Made by a program: the position numbers and the translations under genes. Positions 45,542 to 54,484 of a stretch of DNA of 64,000 nucleotides are shown piece after piece. Under the pieces are notes generated by a model. The model was not told the DNA's origin. It saw only the letters and a list, made by a program, of their open reading frames with translations, and made no database searches. Numbering within the stretch: position 1 is the first letter of the stretch; every line of letters begins with the position of its first letter. Source of the stretch: Onthophagus taurus (lineage: Eukaryota; Arthropoda; Insecta; Coleoptera; Scarabaeidae); contig NW_027248940.1 in the NCBI RefSeq assembly GCF_036711975.1, forward strand, positions 4,650,001 through 4,714,000, in the 5' to 3' direction.

Positions 45542-46127
45542 TTTTATAAACATTTTTATAAATTTTAAAAAGAACTCAAAAAAAAACAAAACTGAAAACA
45601 GAAGAGAATACCACAAACCGTTTACTCACGTATACCCGACTTCTTCTGCAAGCCTTCAAAACACTTGTAGTTCACAGCAAGTCGTTCAAGTTACTTCCAG
45701 CAAGCAACAAACACGTGTTTCCACATAATTGCTGCAAGTAACTTCTGCAAGCCGTGACTTCTGGAAGTCGACTTCTAATACGTGTTTACACGACAAAAAC
45801 TTCTGGAAGCAACTTCCGCAAGAAAACTTGGTAGTGGACACACGGCTTTAGGCCCACTTTTCCCACCTTTTCTAGTTAAAGTGGTTGTTAACTTTAACTA
45901 ATGGTTAGCGCAAAAATCGGCTTTTACCACCATATTTACCTTGTTGATAGCGCTAACTAATAGTTATTTTCGGTTTATCCGTAACTATCGGTTTAGGGGT
46001 CGGGTTAAATATTTAACTCATTGATAAACTTGGTTGAAGGTATTTTTAACCAGATGGCGTAACATGAGTAAAACGGTGTTATTGTCGTGTTATAACAGTG
46101 TTACACAGCAACAAAATAAAAAAATTA

Positions 46128-46540
46128 TGGATTTCGAAAGGTTTGAAATTGATGAGCAAGAAATCTTGGAAATTAATTATCTATTTGCCATTTGGGGTGG
46201 ACGCGTAATAAAAGGCAGAATAAACCACGTCCGCCATCAAACTGATGAATTTATTAAAAGATTTCGATTATCAAAAGAATGAGTGTTTTCACCAAATTTT
46301 AGCACAAATTGATAATGACATCAAACGACGAACGAGGAGGTATTATATATGTATAGTACCTAGTTTTTATCAGTAGAAGAATTAATAATTAATTTTTTTT
46401 AGAAATTTTGTAATCCCTGTTTCAAATAGATTGTTGCTTACTTTAAGATTTTTTTGCTACAGGCAACATGTTATTGGATGTAGCTGACTTGTGGAATCAG
46501 CGAATCATTAGCTTCAGGTCAATAATAGAAGATTAGTAGT
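46128..46540 (+). pseudogene. Harbinger element 2 transposase N-terminal remnant
   Basis: MDFERFEIDEQE leads to DEFIKRFRLSKE (about 46246-46281), a conserved N-terminal motif of Harbinger transposases. It is then broken. LLLTLRFFATGNMLLDVADL (in part with an intervening AT-rich stretch, about 46430-46490) is the next conserved motif. The DDE core does not follow, so about 200 residues are deleted. Confidence 0.7.
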
Positions 46541-46647
46541 TATCAATTATTTTCAGAACTTATAAAAATAAACTTTATAATTATAAAAAATAATAAAAGA
46601 AAACGTTATTTACAATAAATATGTATATTATTATTATTTAAATATCG

Positions 46648-47206
46648 TCAATAAGTATTTAAAAAATAGATAAACTGTCTTTTTCTTTTCTTAATTTTTT
46701 TATCTCCACTTCTTTTTTCAATTTCATCACTTCCATCTCTTTCCTTCTCATTTTCTAACATTAATGTTGTTAACTCTAACCTTTTCTTTAATAACTTATT
46801 ATAGGTATCGTGCACAGCTTTATTGGACACTACACCATATAAAGCAGATCAATTTTTTATAAATACATAGTAGGTTAGTTGGTATTTTGATTGTACTTTT
46901 ATTTTTCCTTGTTGTTTGCAAAACCCAAACGTTATTTTCCACGTACTAACGTGGCTATTTGTATTTTTCGTGGACATTTTTATAATCCGCCACCAAGTCA
47001 AGTAAAAGTGTTATTTCTTCAGGTTTAAAATTTGCCCCCCGAATACGCTTTTCGGCCTGATTTGCGGTTTTTATTTTTTCGTGATCGTTAATTGCCACTA
47101 ACAGAACTGACAGGTTTATAAGAATTACCCACGAATCACCGACCATTACCGACGGACAAAGGAGATAGAAACCTGTAATACCTCTTTTACACGTAGTCAT
47201 CAACAA
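46648..47206 (-). pseudogene. Harbinger element 2 Myb/SANT-like protein remnant
   Basis: On the minus strand RGANFKPEEITLLLDLVADY (about 47040-46980) is the first helix region of a Myb/SANT-like DNA-binding domain. The middle is lost. A charged C-terminal helix (KLLKKRLELTTLMLENEKE, about 46800-46740) remains. Paired with the transposase remnant on the other strand it gives the usual divergent Harbinger layout. Confidence 0.65.
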
Positions 47207-47368
47207 TCATTATAATATTCCCCTAGATTTTTACGTTAACTACTAGATAGCCTATCCATTAGTTAGATCGAAATGGTAAAAGTCGTTTCGCAGTTAACTA
47301 ATAGATAAACGTTATCTTATAGTTAGACTAACGACCAGTTTAACTAGAGGTGATAAAAGCGGGCCTAA

Positions 47369-47663
47369 GAGGAGTCGAAAAGTCAAGTCAGTCACATTAA
47401 GTTAGTCGTCTCTATTAGATCGAGTCGATCAGTTAGTTTTAGAACAAATTGTTACCGGTCGTCATAGTCGTCTCTTAAATAAAATTAAGAACAGAAGAAA
47501 AGTTGTTTAATTTAATAAATTGCCCTTCACAACGAAGAAATAAATATATTCGTAAATATCGACGTTACATCTGAGTAAGAATACACAACATCGGTGGCGG
47601 CGGTACACAACAATCTGCACAATCCACAAAATTACTAAAATCCTTGTTCTGTTAGATATGTAC
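47369..47663. other. Intergenic stretch before the hAT element
   Basis: No gene is recognised. The sequence around 47500-47640 (AATAAATATATTCG, then a GGTGGCGGCGGTACACAAC stretch) has an LTR-and-leader look, but no partner repeat was found. The last 8 bases (ATATGTAC, 47656-47663) are the hAT target duplication. Confidence 0.4.
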
Positions 47664-49480
47664 TAGAGCACTGCACGAGTACGTACAGCATCGTATGGAT
47701 ACAAGTACGAATACTCGTTAGACGAGTGATACGATTATCTCGTGTGTACTTGTACGCATCACGCATTTCTGTACTCGCATCGTTTCGCATCGGCATCGGC
47801 GAGTATAAGAGTAATCGGCATCATTTAGAATCGGTATCGGCGAGTATACATCGGCGATATTTTGTTTATGCTGAAGGAATGTATATTGTATGAGACATTT
47901 ATAGGAGGGTGAGAAATGGGACATTAGACAAATTCAAAACAGAAAGTACACATTACATAAAAACAGAATGTAACAAAAAATTTTTTTTTCTAGTATGTAG
48001 TTTATTCTATACAATAATAACGTCTATAGAAAGTAAATAAGTATGAATAAGTAAAGAAATAAATAACTTATCTTCCACTGCGTTTTGGTTTGTACGTTAA
48101 TCCTTTCCTGCGGAATGTAGAAACAGTATGGCATCGACATTATCTCCCTTCAGATTACTTCTCCTATCTTCTAGCACTCTGTTTGCGGAACTGAACGCCC
48201 GTTCACTTGAGGCGCTAGAATCAGGAATGCTTAAGATTTTTCGTACAAGTTGGTGGAGTAAAGGGAAATCCTTTTCATGACTTCGCCACCATCGTAATAC
48301 ATTTCGGTCAGTGGCCCGACTTCCTTTGTACAGCTCCATTTCAACATTAACTTGTGACTACCAATTATTATCGTTGTCAACATAAATATCCTTATATTTA
48401 TCACAGAACTCTACGTCATTTTCTGCATCACTGCTATCCGACGCATTGGCATAAAGTTCTATGTCTTGGTAGTCACAAGAAGATGAAATTGTGGCAGAAG
48501 AACTTTCAGGATTTTCGAGTATACAGTTTAGTTCATGCTTTACAAGAGTTCTTCACGTGTATTGTTATCCAGAAACCGTAGTTGTTTGTATTCCGGCCAT
48601 AAAAACGCAGCTATTTTATGAATACGATGTGGTTGAAATTTTATGTCAAAAACATTATCTAAATAATGACGAATAACCGCTTGAACATCGGTAACTGTTT
48701 CATCATTCTGTAGTTGTATTAGCTTTTCTTTCAAAATATGCATGTGTAGTAGTACTAAATGAATGGTAGGCTTTTTGTCCGCTTCAAATAGTAATGTAGC
48801 CATTTTAAAGGGGTGTAAAAATAGAATTAATCTGTCTAAGAGATATTTTTCAATTCCATGAAGACGATATTCTTCTTTTGCTTCTTCTAATATTTTTTCA
48901 ATAGTGTTAAAATTTTTTCGAATCGAAAGTAACATGTCAAATTTTGTGTTCCATCGTGAACTGCACTCTTGCCTAACTGCCGTGTCCAAGCTCTGACAGA
49001 TACCACTCCGTTTAAGGTATTCTGCTAAAGATTTACAACGTTTGATTAACTGTAAAATACGAGGGGCTACTTCTTCCAGTACTGTGTTCTTGAATGTATG
49101 TGTTAAAATCAGGTTCAGAACATGGGCAATACAGTTAATGCGCGAATATTGCTCCAATGCTTTTTTTATATTAGAGCCTTGATCAGTAGTGAAAGTAAGT
49201 TTTTCAAGATCATTACTTCATATATTTAAGGTTGCCACTTTCGCTTCTAATGCGCGAAGTATGTTGGTACCTGTTTTTTTGACTGCGTTTTGCTCCTCGT
49301 CGAAGTTCAAAAATTCGATGGTACACAGTACTCGACTATAATACAAAAAATAAATAGGATAATGTAATTATTCAGGTCTAAAGCTCATGCTGGTCATTGC
49401 GAAAAGTTAGAAATAGTAGGTATTATATCTCTACAAATACAGTACATAAATTCCATTTCTGAACGTTATATGTAAATATG

Positions 49481-49704
49481 TGTTGTTGTGGTCGATCCGA
49501 GATTTCATCCGTTCTTCCTGTCGGTTTCCTTTGGAAAGGGCAGACGTTTCGCCAAGATCTCACCTGACATCTTCAGGGTCGGGCAGTTTGCCGACAGGAG
49601 ATTACGACAACGCACTGTCAGGTGAGATCTTGGAAAAACGTCTGCCCCTTTCCAAAGGGAACCAACAGGAAGAACGGATGAAATCTCGGATCGACCACAA
49701 CAAC
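49481..49704. repeat. Hairpin-forming element with about 95-bp arms
   Basis: The left arm (49481-49576) beginning TGTTGTTGTGGTCGATCCGA is the near-perfect reverse complement of the right arm (49617-49704). They are separated by a loop of about 40 bases. The arms contain CAGACGTTTCGCCAAGATCTC and its mirror AGATCTTGGAAAAACGTCTG. No gene is present; ORFs on both strands here are by-products of the symmetry. It lies in intron 2 of the hAT transposase, directly left of a mariner-like element. Confidence 0.75.
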
Positions 49705-49727
49705 ACACACATACATATATATATACA

Positions 49728-51831
49728 GGGTGTCCCGTTAAGCGTACGGAGCGGCTGTATCTCAATAACGGTAAGGCCTAGAGGTTTGGGAAAAAAATCC
49801 TTATAAGCAAAGTGGGCAAGAGAAATAGCTGGAAATTATTTTGAAGTTCGTAATTCGACCGCTAGGGGGCGTAACTGCCATAGAGAAACATAAAATTCCC
49901 GCTATCTCAGAAAGTTAGACGATGAGCTATAACGTTGGCAACATCATTTAGTAGCTTGGATAATACCGCATCGCTTTTGTTTTGCGATATTTCTCATATC
50001 TCTCATAATAATGGAGGGGGAGGCCAACGCGTTTTCAAATGTTTACATTTTAATATCTCCTGGACCATTCAACCGATTTGAATATTTTTGGTCTTGTTTG
50101 AAAGAGCATTTCATGCTCTTTTACAAGATATTTTTAGTAAGCCCGCTTGGTTTAAAACAAATAAGCTAGAAGGCGTTATCTGCAGCGGTTACATATTTTA
50201 GTGATTTTTGAAAAAAAGTTAAATGGAACGGTACTATTTACTTCACAGACCGTTAATCACCATCAAATTTGCTAAATATTAGTGAAAACCGCATCTCGAT
50301 ATCTCCATCCATTCTCGAATTATAAAAGAAAATGTTAAAAATTCGTATATCTTAATCGGATCAAGTTACCTTAGGAAACAAATAAGAGAGAACAAAAATT
50401 TTATTATCTAGAACCTTCCTTCACACTTTATCCAAGCTTAGAACTGCTTCAAAACTACTTTTGAGGCGTGTTGAAAAGCCAACGGATCAATGAAACATCA
50501 ACAATGATAATAAAACAAAATAAATCAAAACACTTAGAATAACTTAAAATTTTGGCAAAAATAACTCACTAATGTGCGACATGCCTTCCATAAACCTCGT
50601 TTTTCTTGAAAAGTCAGGTCGTTTAGTCTACCCAATAGATAGAGGGGTGAAAGCAATGTGGGTTTTGCTCGAACCAAGAATGCATATTATGCAAGTTTAC
50701 ATCAGCTTGTGGACAGATGCTTCATGCATCCATAGCATTTGTGATAAAAGATTTGGATTTGTCCAAATAATATTTAAAAGTCAATGGTAATAGTTCAGTC
50801 TGTTATCATAATCGGTATCTGTTAAGGCCTGATGTAAAACAACATGGTGGAGATATTATTCTCTTGAGAACTCTTGTGGACAATTGTTTTCGGAGTTCCC
50901 AGATTATGTGGGATCACATTGCGCACCAATGTGATTTACGAATTCATAGAGATGTCTGAATGGGCTACACGTTGCCAGTTTTCCGTAATCGCTAAGTCAA
51001 TCTTAAAAACACTTCTAGAGAAAAATGTCTTTCTTTGTCGTAATTACATTGCACATTTTTGCCATGCAGTTGCATCGTATTCGAAACATTGAAAATAAAT
51101 CATCATACGCTCTATCATACGCTTCTGCGTTAGTAAATGACATGTTTACAGTTACCGTGGTTATGTGATTTGTTTTTCTTGATGAGGTAACTGGATCCAA
51201 TTGATGGCACTCGAGTTTTTAACATTTTCTTCTATAACTCGAGAACGGGTGGCGATATCGAGATGCGGTTTTCACTAAAATTTAGCAAATTTTAAGGTGA
51301 CTAATGGTCTGTGAAGTAAATAGTATCGTTCCATTTAACTTTTCTTCAAACATCACAAAAATATGTAATCGCTGCAGATAACGTCCTCTAGCTCATTTGT
51401 TTTAAAGCAGACGGTCTTACTGAAAATATGTTTAAAAAGAGCATAAAATGCTCTTTCAAACAACTCCGAAAACATTCAAATCGGTTGAAAGGTCTAGGAG
51501 ATATTAAAATGTAAACATATGAAAACGCATTGGCCTCCCTCTCCCTTATTATGACAGATATGAGAAATATCGCAAAACAAAAGCGATGCGGTATTATCCA
51601 AGCTATTAAATGATGTTGTCAAAGTTATAGCTCATCGTTTAAGTTTCTGAGATAGCGGAAACTTTATGTTTCTCAATGGCAGTTACGCCCCCTAGCGGTA
51701 GAATTACGAACTTTAAAATAATTTCCAGCCATTTCTCTTGGTCACTTTGCTTATAAGGATTTTTTTCCCAAACCTCTAGGCCTTACCGTTCTAGAGATAC
51801 AGCCGCTCCGTACGCTTAACGGGATACCCTG
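49728..51831 (-). mobile_element. Mariner-like element (family X), copy b
   Basis: Ends CAGGGTGTCCCGTTAAGCGTACG (49728) and their mirror (ending 51831) are flanked by TA. The inverted arms are about 620-640 bases (to about 50350; from about 51190). On the minus strand between them are FTNAEAYD (about 51140; start of a DUF4817-type N-terminus) and, after several stops, WT.EASVHKLV and HSWFEQNPHC (about 50700-50660), which fit the region around the first catalytic aspartate of IS630/mariner transposases. The rest of the core is absent. It is inserted within intron 2 of the hAT transposase. Confidence 0.75.
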
Positions 51832-52888
51832 TATATATGCGGTGCATTAGTTGCTTAGCTTACCTATGCAGTCGCCAAGTCGAATCAAGATAATAGACTG
51901 TTAAGGCTATAAAGTTCCTTTGTTTTTTGTTTTCCGTCCACATATCAGTTGTTGCTGCATACCACCCTGTATAACGTCGTTACATGTTGTATTATTATTT
52001 TGGAAATACACTTATAGAGAACAACACTTTACCTTTCTCAAGCAGTGGTTGTAGTTCGGAAACAAAGCATTCTATTTCTCTATTGTGCATTTTGTGAAGC
52101 GTACGGCTAACAGTAGTCGGATGCGGCAAAATGTCATTTATATCGAAGTTCCTTGAACCCAGTTTCACTCCTGTTTCTACCAAGCAGCGTGCTAGGGCTT
52201 TAAACCCACTACCACTTACTGCTACAAACGAACGGAGATCCTGAGTCACATACTGTACACACTTGTCTGTAATATCTTTTTTTATTTCGTCACTCACATT
52301 GATACGTTCTCTTTTTCTGTTGCGTACATCAGCATTTGTAGAAGAATTTTCCGGCTCATCTGTGTCTTTGAAACAACGGTGTTTCCTTAAATTGGATGGA
52401 CTCGAACCTTTACTGTATTTAAAAATATGTTCACACTTAACACATATTACAAATGGTTGTATATGTTCAACACCGTCAATTTCTTTCACAATTTTTTTAA
52501 AACAGGCCCACACATTACTTTTTCCAGGTGCTTCTTTCGTTATATATTCACCACTTTTAATTTTTTCTAATATCGACATTGTTACACGAGCTCCAAATGT
52601 CAAATACACATGAACGATCAAAGGATTAGTTCCAGAATAATTCCGTGCAACTGTCCTGTCTCGACTTGTCGAAACACGAAACGAGAAAACCCGACGAGTA
52701 TTCACGATGCGTACTCTGCACGATGCTACGATGCAATTCTGATGAATATTACTCGTAATCACAAAGTGAATGCATCGGCGATGCATTGGCCAACGGTGCC
52801 GAGTATGTACTCGCATCGTTCAGTTGTATACTCGGCGATTATTTCTCAGATTACTTTTTACGTACTCGTGCAGTGCTCTAATATGTAC

Positions 52889-53406
52889 TGATGAAGACGT
52901 CACTTGCTATTACCGTCTTTTTCTATATTCTCCATAAAAAAACGGGTAATATAATTTATATTACTCGTTTATATTATAGGTATAAACACATTCAATTCAA
53001 ACGAACTGCTTGGGCAAAAGATAAATAAACAGATTGTTTGTTATCTGTAAGAGGCGAGGCATATCGAAAAATAAATGCTTGCTTCCGAACGTCCGTCCCC
53101 TGGGCCCCTCTAAAACTCTGTGACCGTGAGTCTACACGGTCTACAGTCTTAAGAAAAACACGTTAGACTTGAGTCGTAGTCGTCGGTGTCGTCGAAGTAG
53201 TTGTTAAGAGAGCGCCGTACGGTAACGTTAATGCACACTGTTACAAACGCCTTCATTGGAATATTAAACTTGAGTTGATTACTATTTAGTGTTACAAATT
53301 ATTTAAGGCCCCGCTAGCCCCTATCAATTATAACTATATATAAAAATTGTTGCGTATTTCGAAGTTTAGTTATGTAAAAACAAAGTGAAAGTAAACTTCG
53401 AATAGA
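52889..53406. promoter_or_regulatory. Intergenic region with a possible promoter for the small gene
   Basis: No coding sequence is supported. CTATATATAAAAATT near 53332-53346 is a TATA-like box about 65-70 bases upstream of ATG 53407. A short palindrome (GGGTAATATAATTTATATTACTC, about 52946-52968) and a purine/CT-rich patch near 53100 are also present. The promoter assignment is inference from position only. Confidence 0.35.
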
Positions 53407-54067
53407 ATGGCTCAATTCAATGCATTTTCATTAAAGGATTTAGCCCTTCATAATATTAATTTAAGCATAAAAAAACGTGTAGATGTGCTAAAACTTCATC
53501 GACAATTACCATGGACTTTAGTTTTAGATTTGTGGAAAACGTGGTTCCAGATAAATTGGAATGAATTGGGTGCACATGTACACTGCTATGAAAATGTGAG
53601 TACAGCGTGCTTTGTGTTTGAAATATTCAAATATAAAATGAATCATAACATTCAATATGCCCTATTCAAGGAACCGCAATTTTACAGGTAAATTAGAAAT
53701 TAAATAAAATGTATAAAATTATATGAAATTTTAATAAAACTTTAAGGATGATTTATTCTTCCAACTGTATGGGAATGATGAAAGTGGAGAAGTGTTTGTA
53801 TGGATTACATACTATGAAACTGAACATGGACGTGTATGTGGGGAGTGTTTCGCAGATTACGAGTGGCATATTGTATCTTTTACCGAAATAAAGACGGATT
53901 TAAAGACACTTAAAGATTAGAACATAAAACTATTAATAAATATAGGTTCATCGATTTAGTGGAAAATAAAGCTATGTGGTGCGCGTTCTATTTGAAACGT
54001 ACACATTTTAAATTTATTTTAAGAGAATATTGCTCAAACGAGGTTCATGAAATTTTAGAGTGTTTAT
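53407..54067 (+). pseudogene. Small gene or gene remnant of unknown function, stop codon hit by a gypsy insertion
   Basis: Exon 1 (53407-53687) from an ATG encodes about 94 residues including LPWTLVLDLWKTW, loosely like an F-box or SOCS-type helix pair; this is weak. It ends at a GTAAAT donor. A second coding-like segment (from 53747; FFQLYGNDESG, VFVWITYYETEHGRVCGECF) has its best frame out of phase with exon 1. A third (53947-54067; FIDLVENKAMWCAFYLKRTH) follows a TTAATAAATATAG acceptor-like site. Its stop codon (TTA TAG) falls exactly at the TTAT target of the LTR element. A decayed relative of the second segment lies at 61717. Either a decayed duplicate or a gene whose exons I have mis-set. 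Confidence 0.45.
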
Positions 54068-54375
54068 TGTTAGGGATATTTGGTGTGCGGGAGATTTTGG
54101 GTTGGTAGTGCGGAGCGTAGGGTGGCAATGGAGTGATTCCCGCGCTCGAAAAGGTTCCGAGACGTTAGATAAAAATATACAGGTTTGAACAAGATTGAGA
54201 GAGAGTCGAACATGAGAGTTGGTGCGTGGCAGAGGTAAAAAGACGGGTATCGCGAGAAAAGACGGACAAACGGGTGTGTTTTGAGAAGTATAAACCTGAA
54301 CTGAATTACATTGTTATTTTGTTTGAAGTTTCAATAAAGATGATTAGTTAAATTTACGTGAGTGTATTTACTTTA
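54068..54375 (+). repeat. 5' LTR
   Basis: It starts TGTTAGGGATATTTGG and ends GTGTATTTACTTTA. AGATAAAAATATAC (about 54166) may act as a TATA-like promoter, and TTTCAATAAAGATG (about 54330) holds the poly(A) signal. The right end is TA rather than the usual CA; an alternative border one to five bases left is possible. The sequence following it, CTTCAGAAGTGGGATAA, is the probable primer-binding region. Confidence 0.9.
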
Positions 54376-54395
54376 CTTCAGAAGTGGGATAAAAC
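54376..54395 (+). other. Probable primer-binding site
   Basis: The sequence directly after the 5' LTR, CTTCAGAAGTGGGATAAAAC, occupies the position where a tRNA 3' end primes minus-strand synthesis. Which tRNA pairs with it was not determined. Confidence 0.4.
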
Positions 54396-54484
54396 TAAAT
54401 TTAACCACGTGTTGGATCGGACATTTTCGACGGGTGATTCGAGTGTGTCTTGGATTCTTGTGTGAGTTGAATTGTGAGAACAAA

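Larger units (their letters stand above)
43344..45847 (+). mobile_element. PIF/Harbinger element 1
   Basis: Inverted ends AGCCGTGTGTCCACTAGCAAG (43344) and AGTGGACACACGGCT (ending 45847) enclose two divergent genes: a DDE transposase (plus) and a MADF-domain protein (minus). Subterminal words CTTCCGCAAG, CTTCTGCAAG and mirrored forms recur at both ends. The left flank is TAA and the right flank TTA, close to the TWA target of this superfamily. A truncated second copy of its left end lies in the inverted arm at 36732-37366. Confidence 0.85.
45851..47365 (+). mobile_element. PIF/Harbinger element 2, internally deleted
   Basis: Ends GGCCCACTTTTCCCACCTTTTC (45851) and its inverted partner ending GCGGGCC (47365) are flanked by TTA on the left and TAA on the right (47366-47368). 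It begins at the very base after the flank of element 1. Remnants of both Harbinger genes are inside: the transposase N-terminus (plus) and a Myb/SANT-like protein (minus). The catalytic core is missing. Confidence 0.75.
48097..52579 (-). pseudogene. hAT transposase, three exons, several breaks
   Basis: Exon 1 (52579-52033) encodes MSILEKIKSGEY, a BED-type zinc finger (FVICVKCEHIF..LRKHRC) and a dimerisation/DNA-binding part. Exon 2 (51966-51864) holds the first catalytic aspartate in ATTDMWTENK. Exon 3 (49335-48097) holds LTFTTDQGSN with the second aspartate, the INCIAHVLNL motif, SSRWNTKFDML and the C-terminal dimerisation motif DSSASSERAFSSANRVLEDR. Splice sites GGTAAAG, TATACAG, GGTAAGC and TTATAG keep frame. 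In exon 3 a TGA (49220-49218), a frameshift near 48540 and a TAG near 48355 disable it. Intron 2 is about 2.5 kb because other elements sit in it. Confidence 0.85.
47664..52880 (-). mobile_element. hAT element with 8-bp target duplication
   Basis: Ends TAGAGCACTGCACGAGTACG (47664) and its reverse complement (ending 52880) are flanked by perfect ATATGTAC copies at 47656-47663 and 52881-52888. Subterminal regions of about 200 bases on each side are packed with CGAGTA/TACTCG and GCATCG/CGATGC words, the likely transposase-binding sites. The minus-strand transposase has three exons. A hairpin element and a mariner-like element lie within its second intron. Confidence 0.9.

Noticed and set aside
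49480..49806. ORFs on both strands at 49480-49806 sharing protein words
   Set aside because: They are produced by the hairpin symmetry and do not extend into any known domain.
52577..52816. N-terminal extension of the hAT transposase into the terminal region (start at 52816)
   Set aside because: The extension is arginine/histidine-rich and encoded by subterminal repeats; the natural start is the ATG at 52579 before SILEKIKSGEY.
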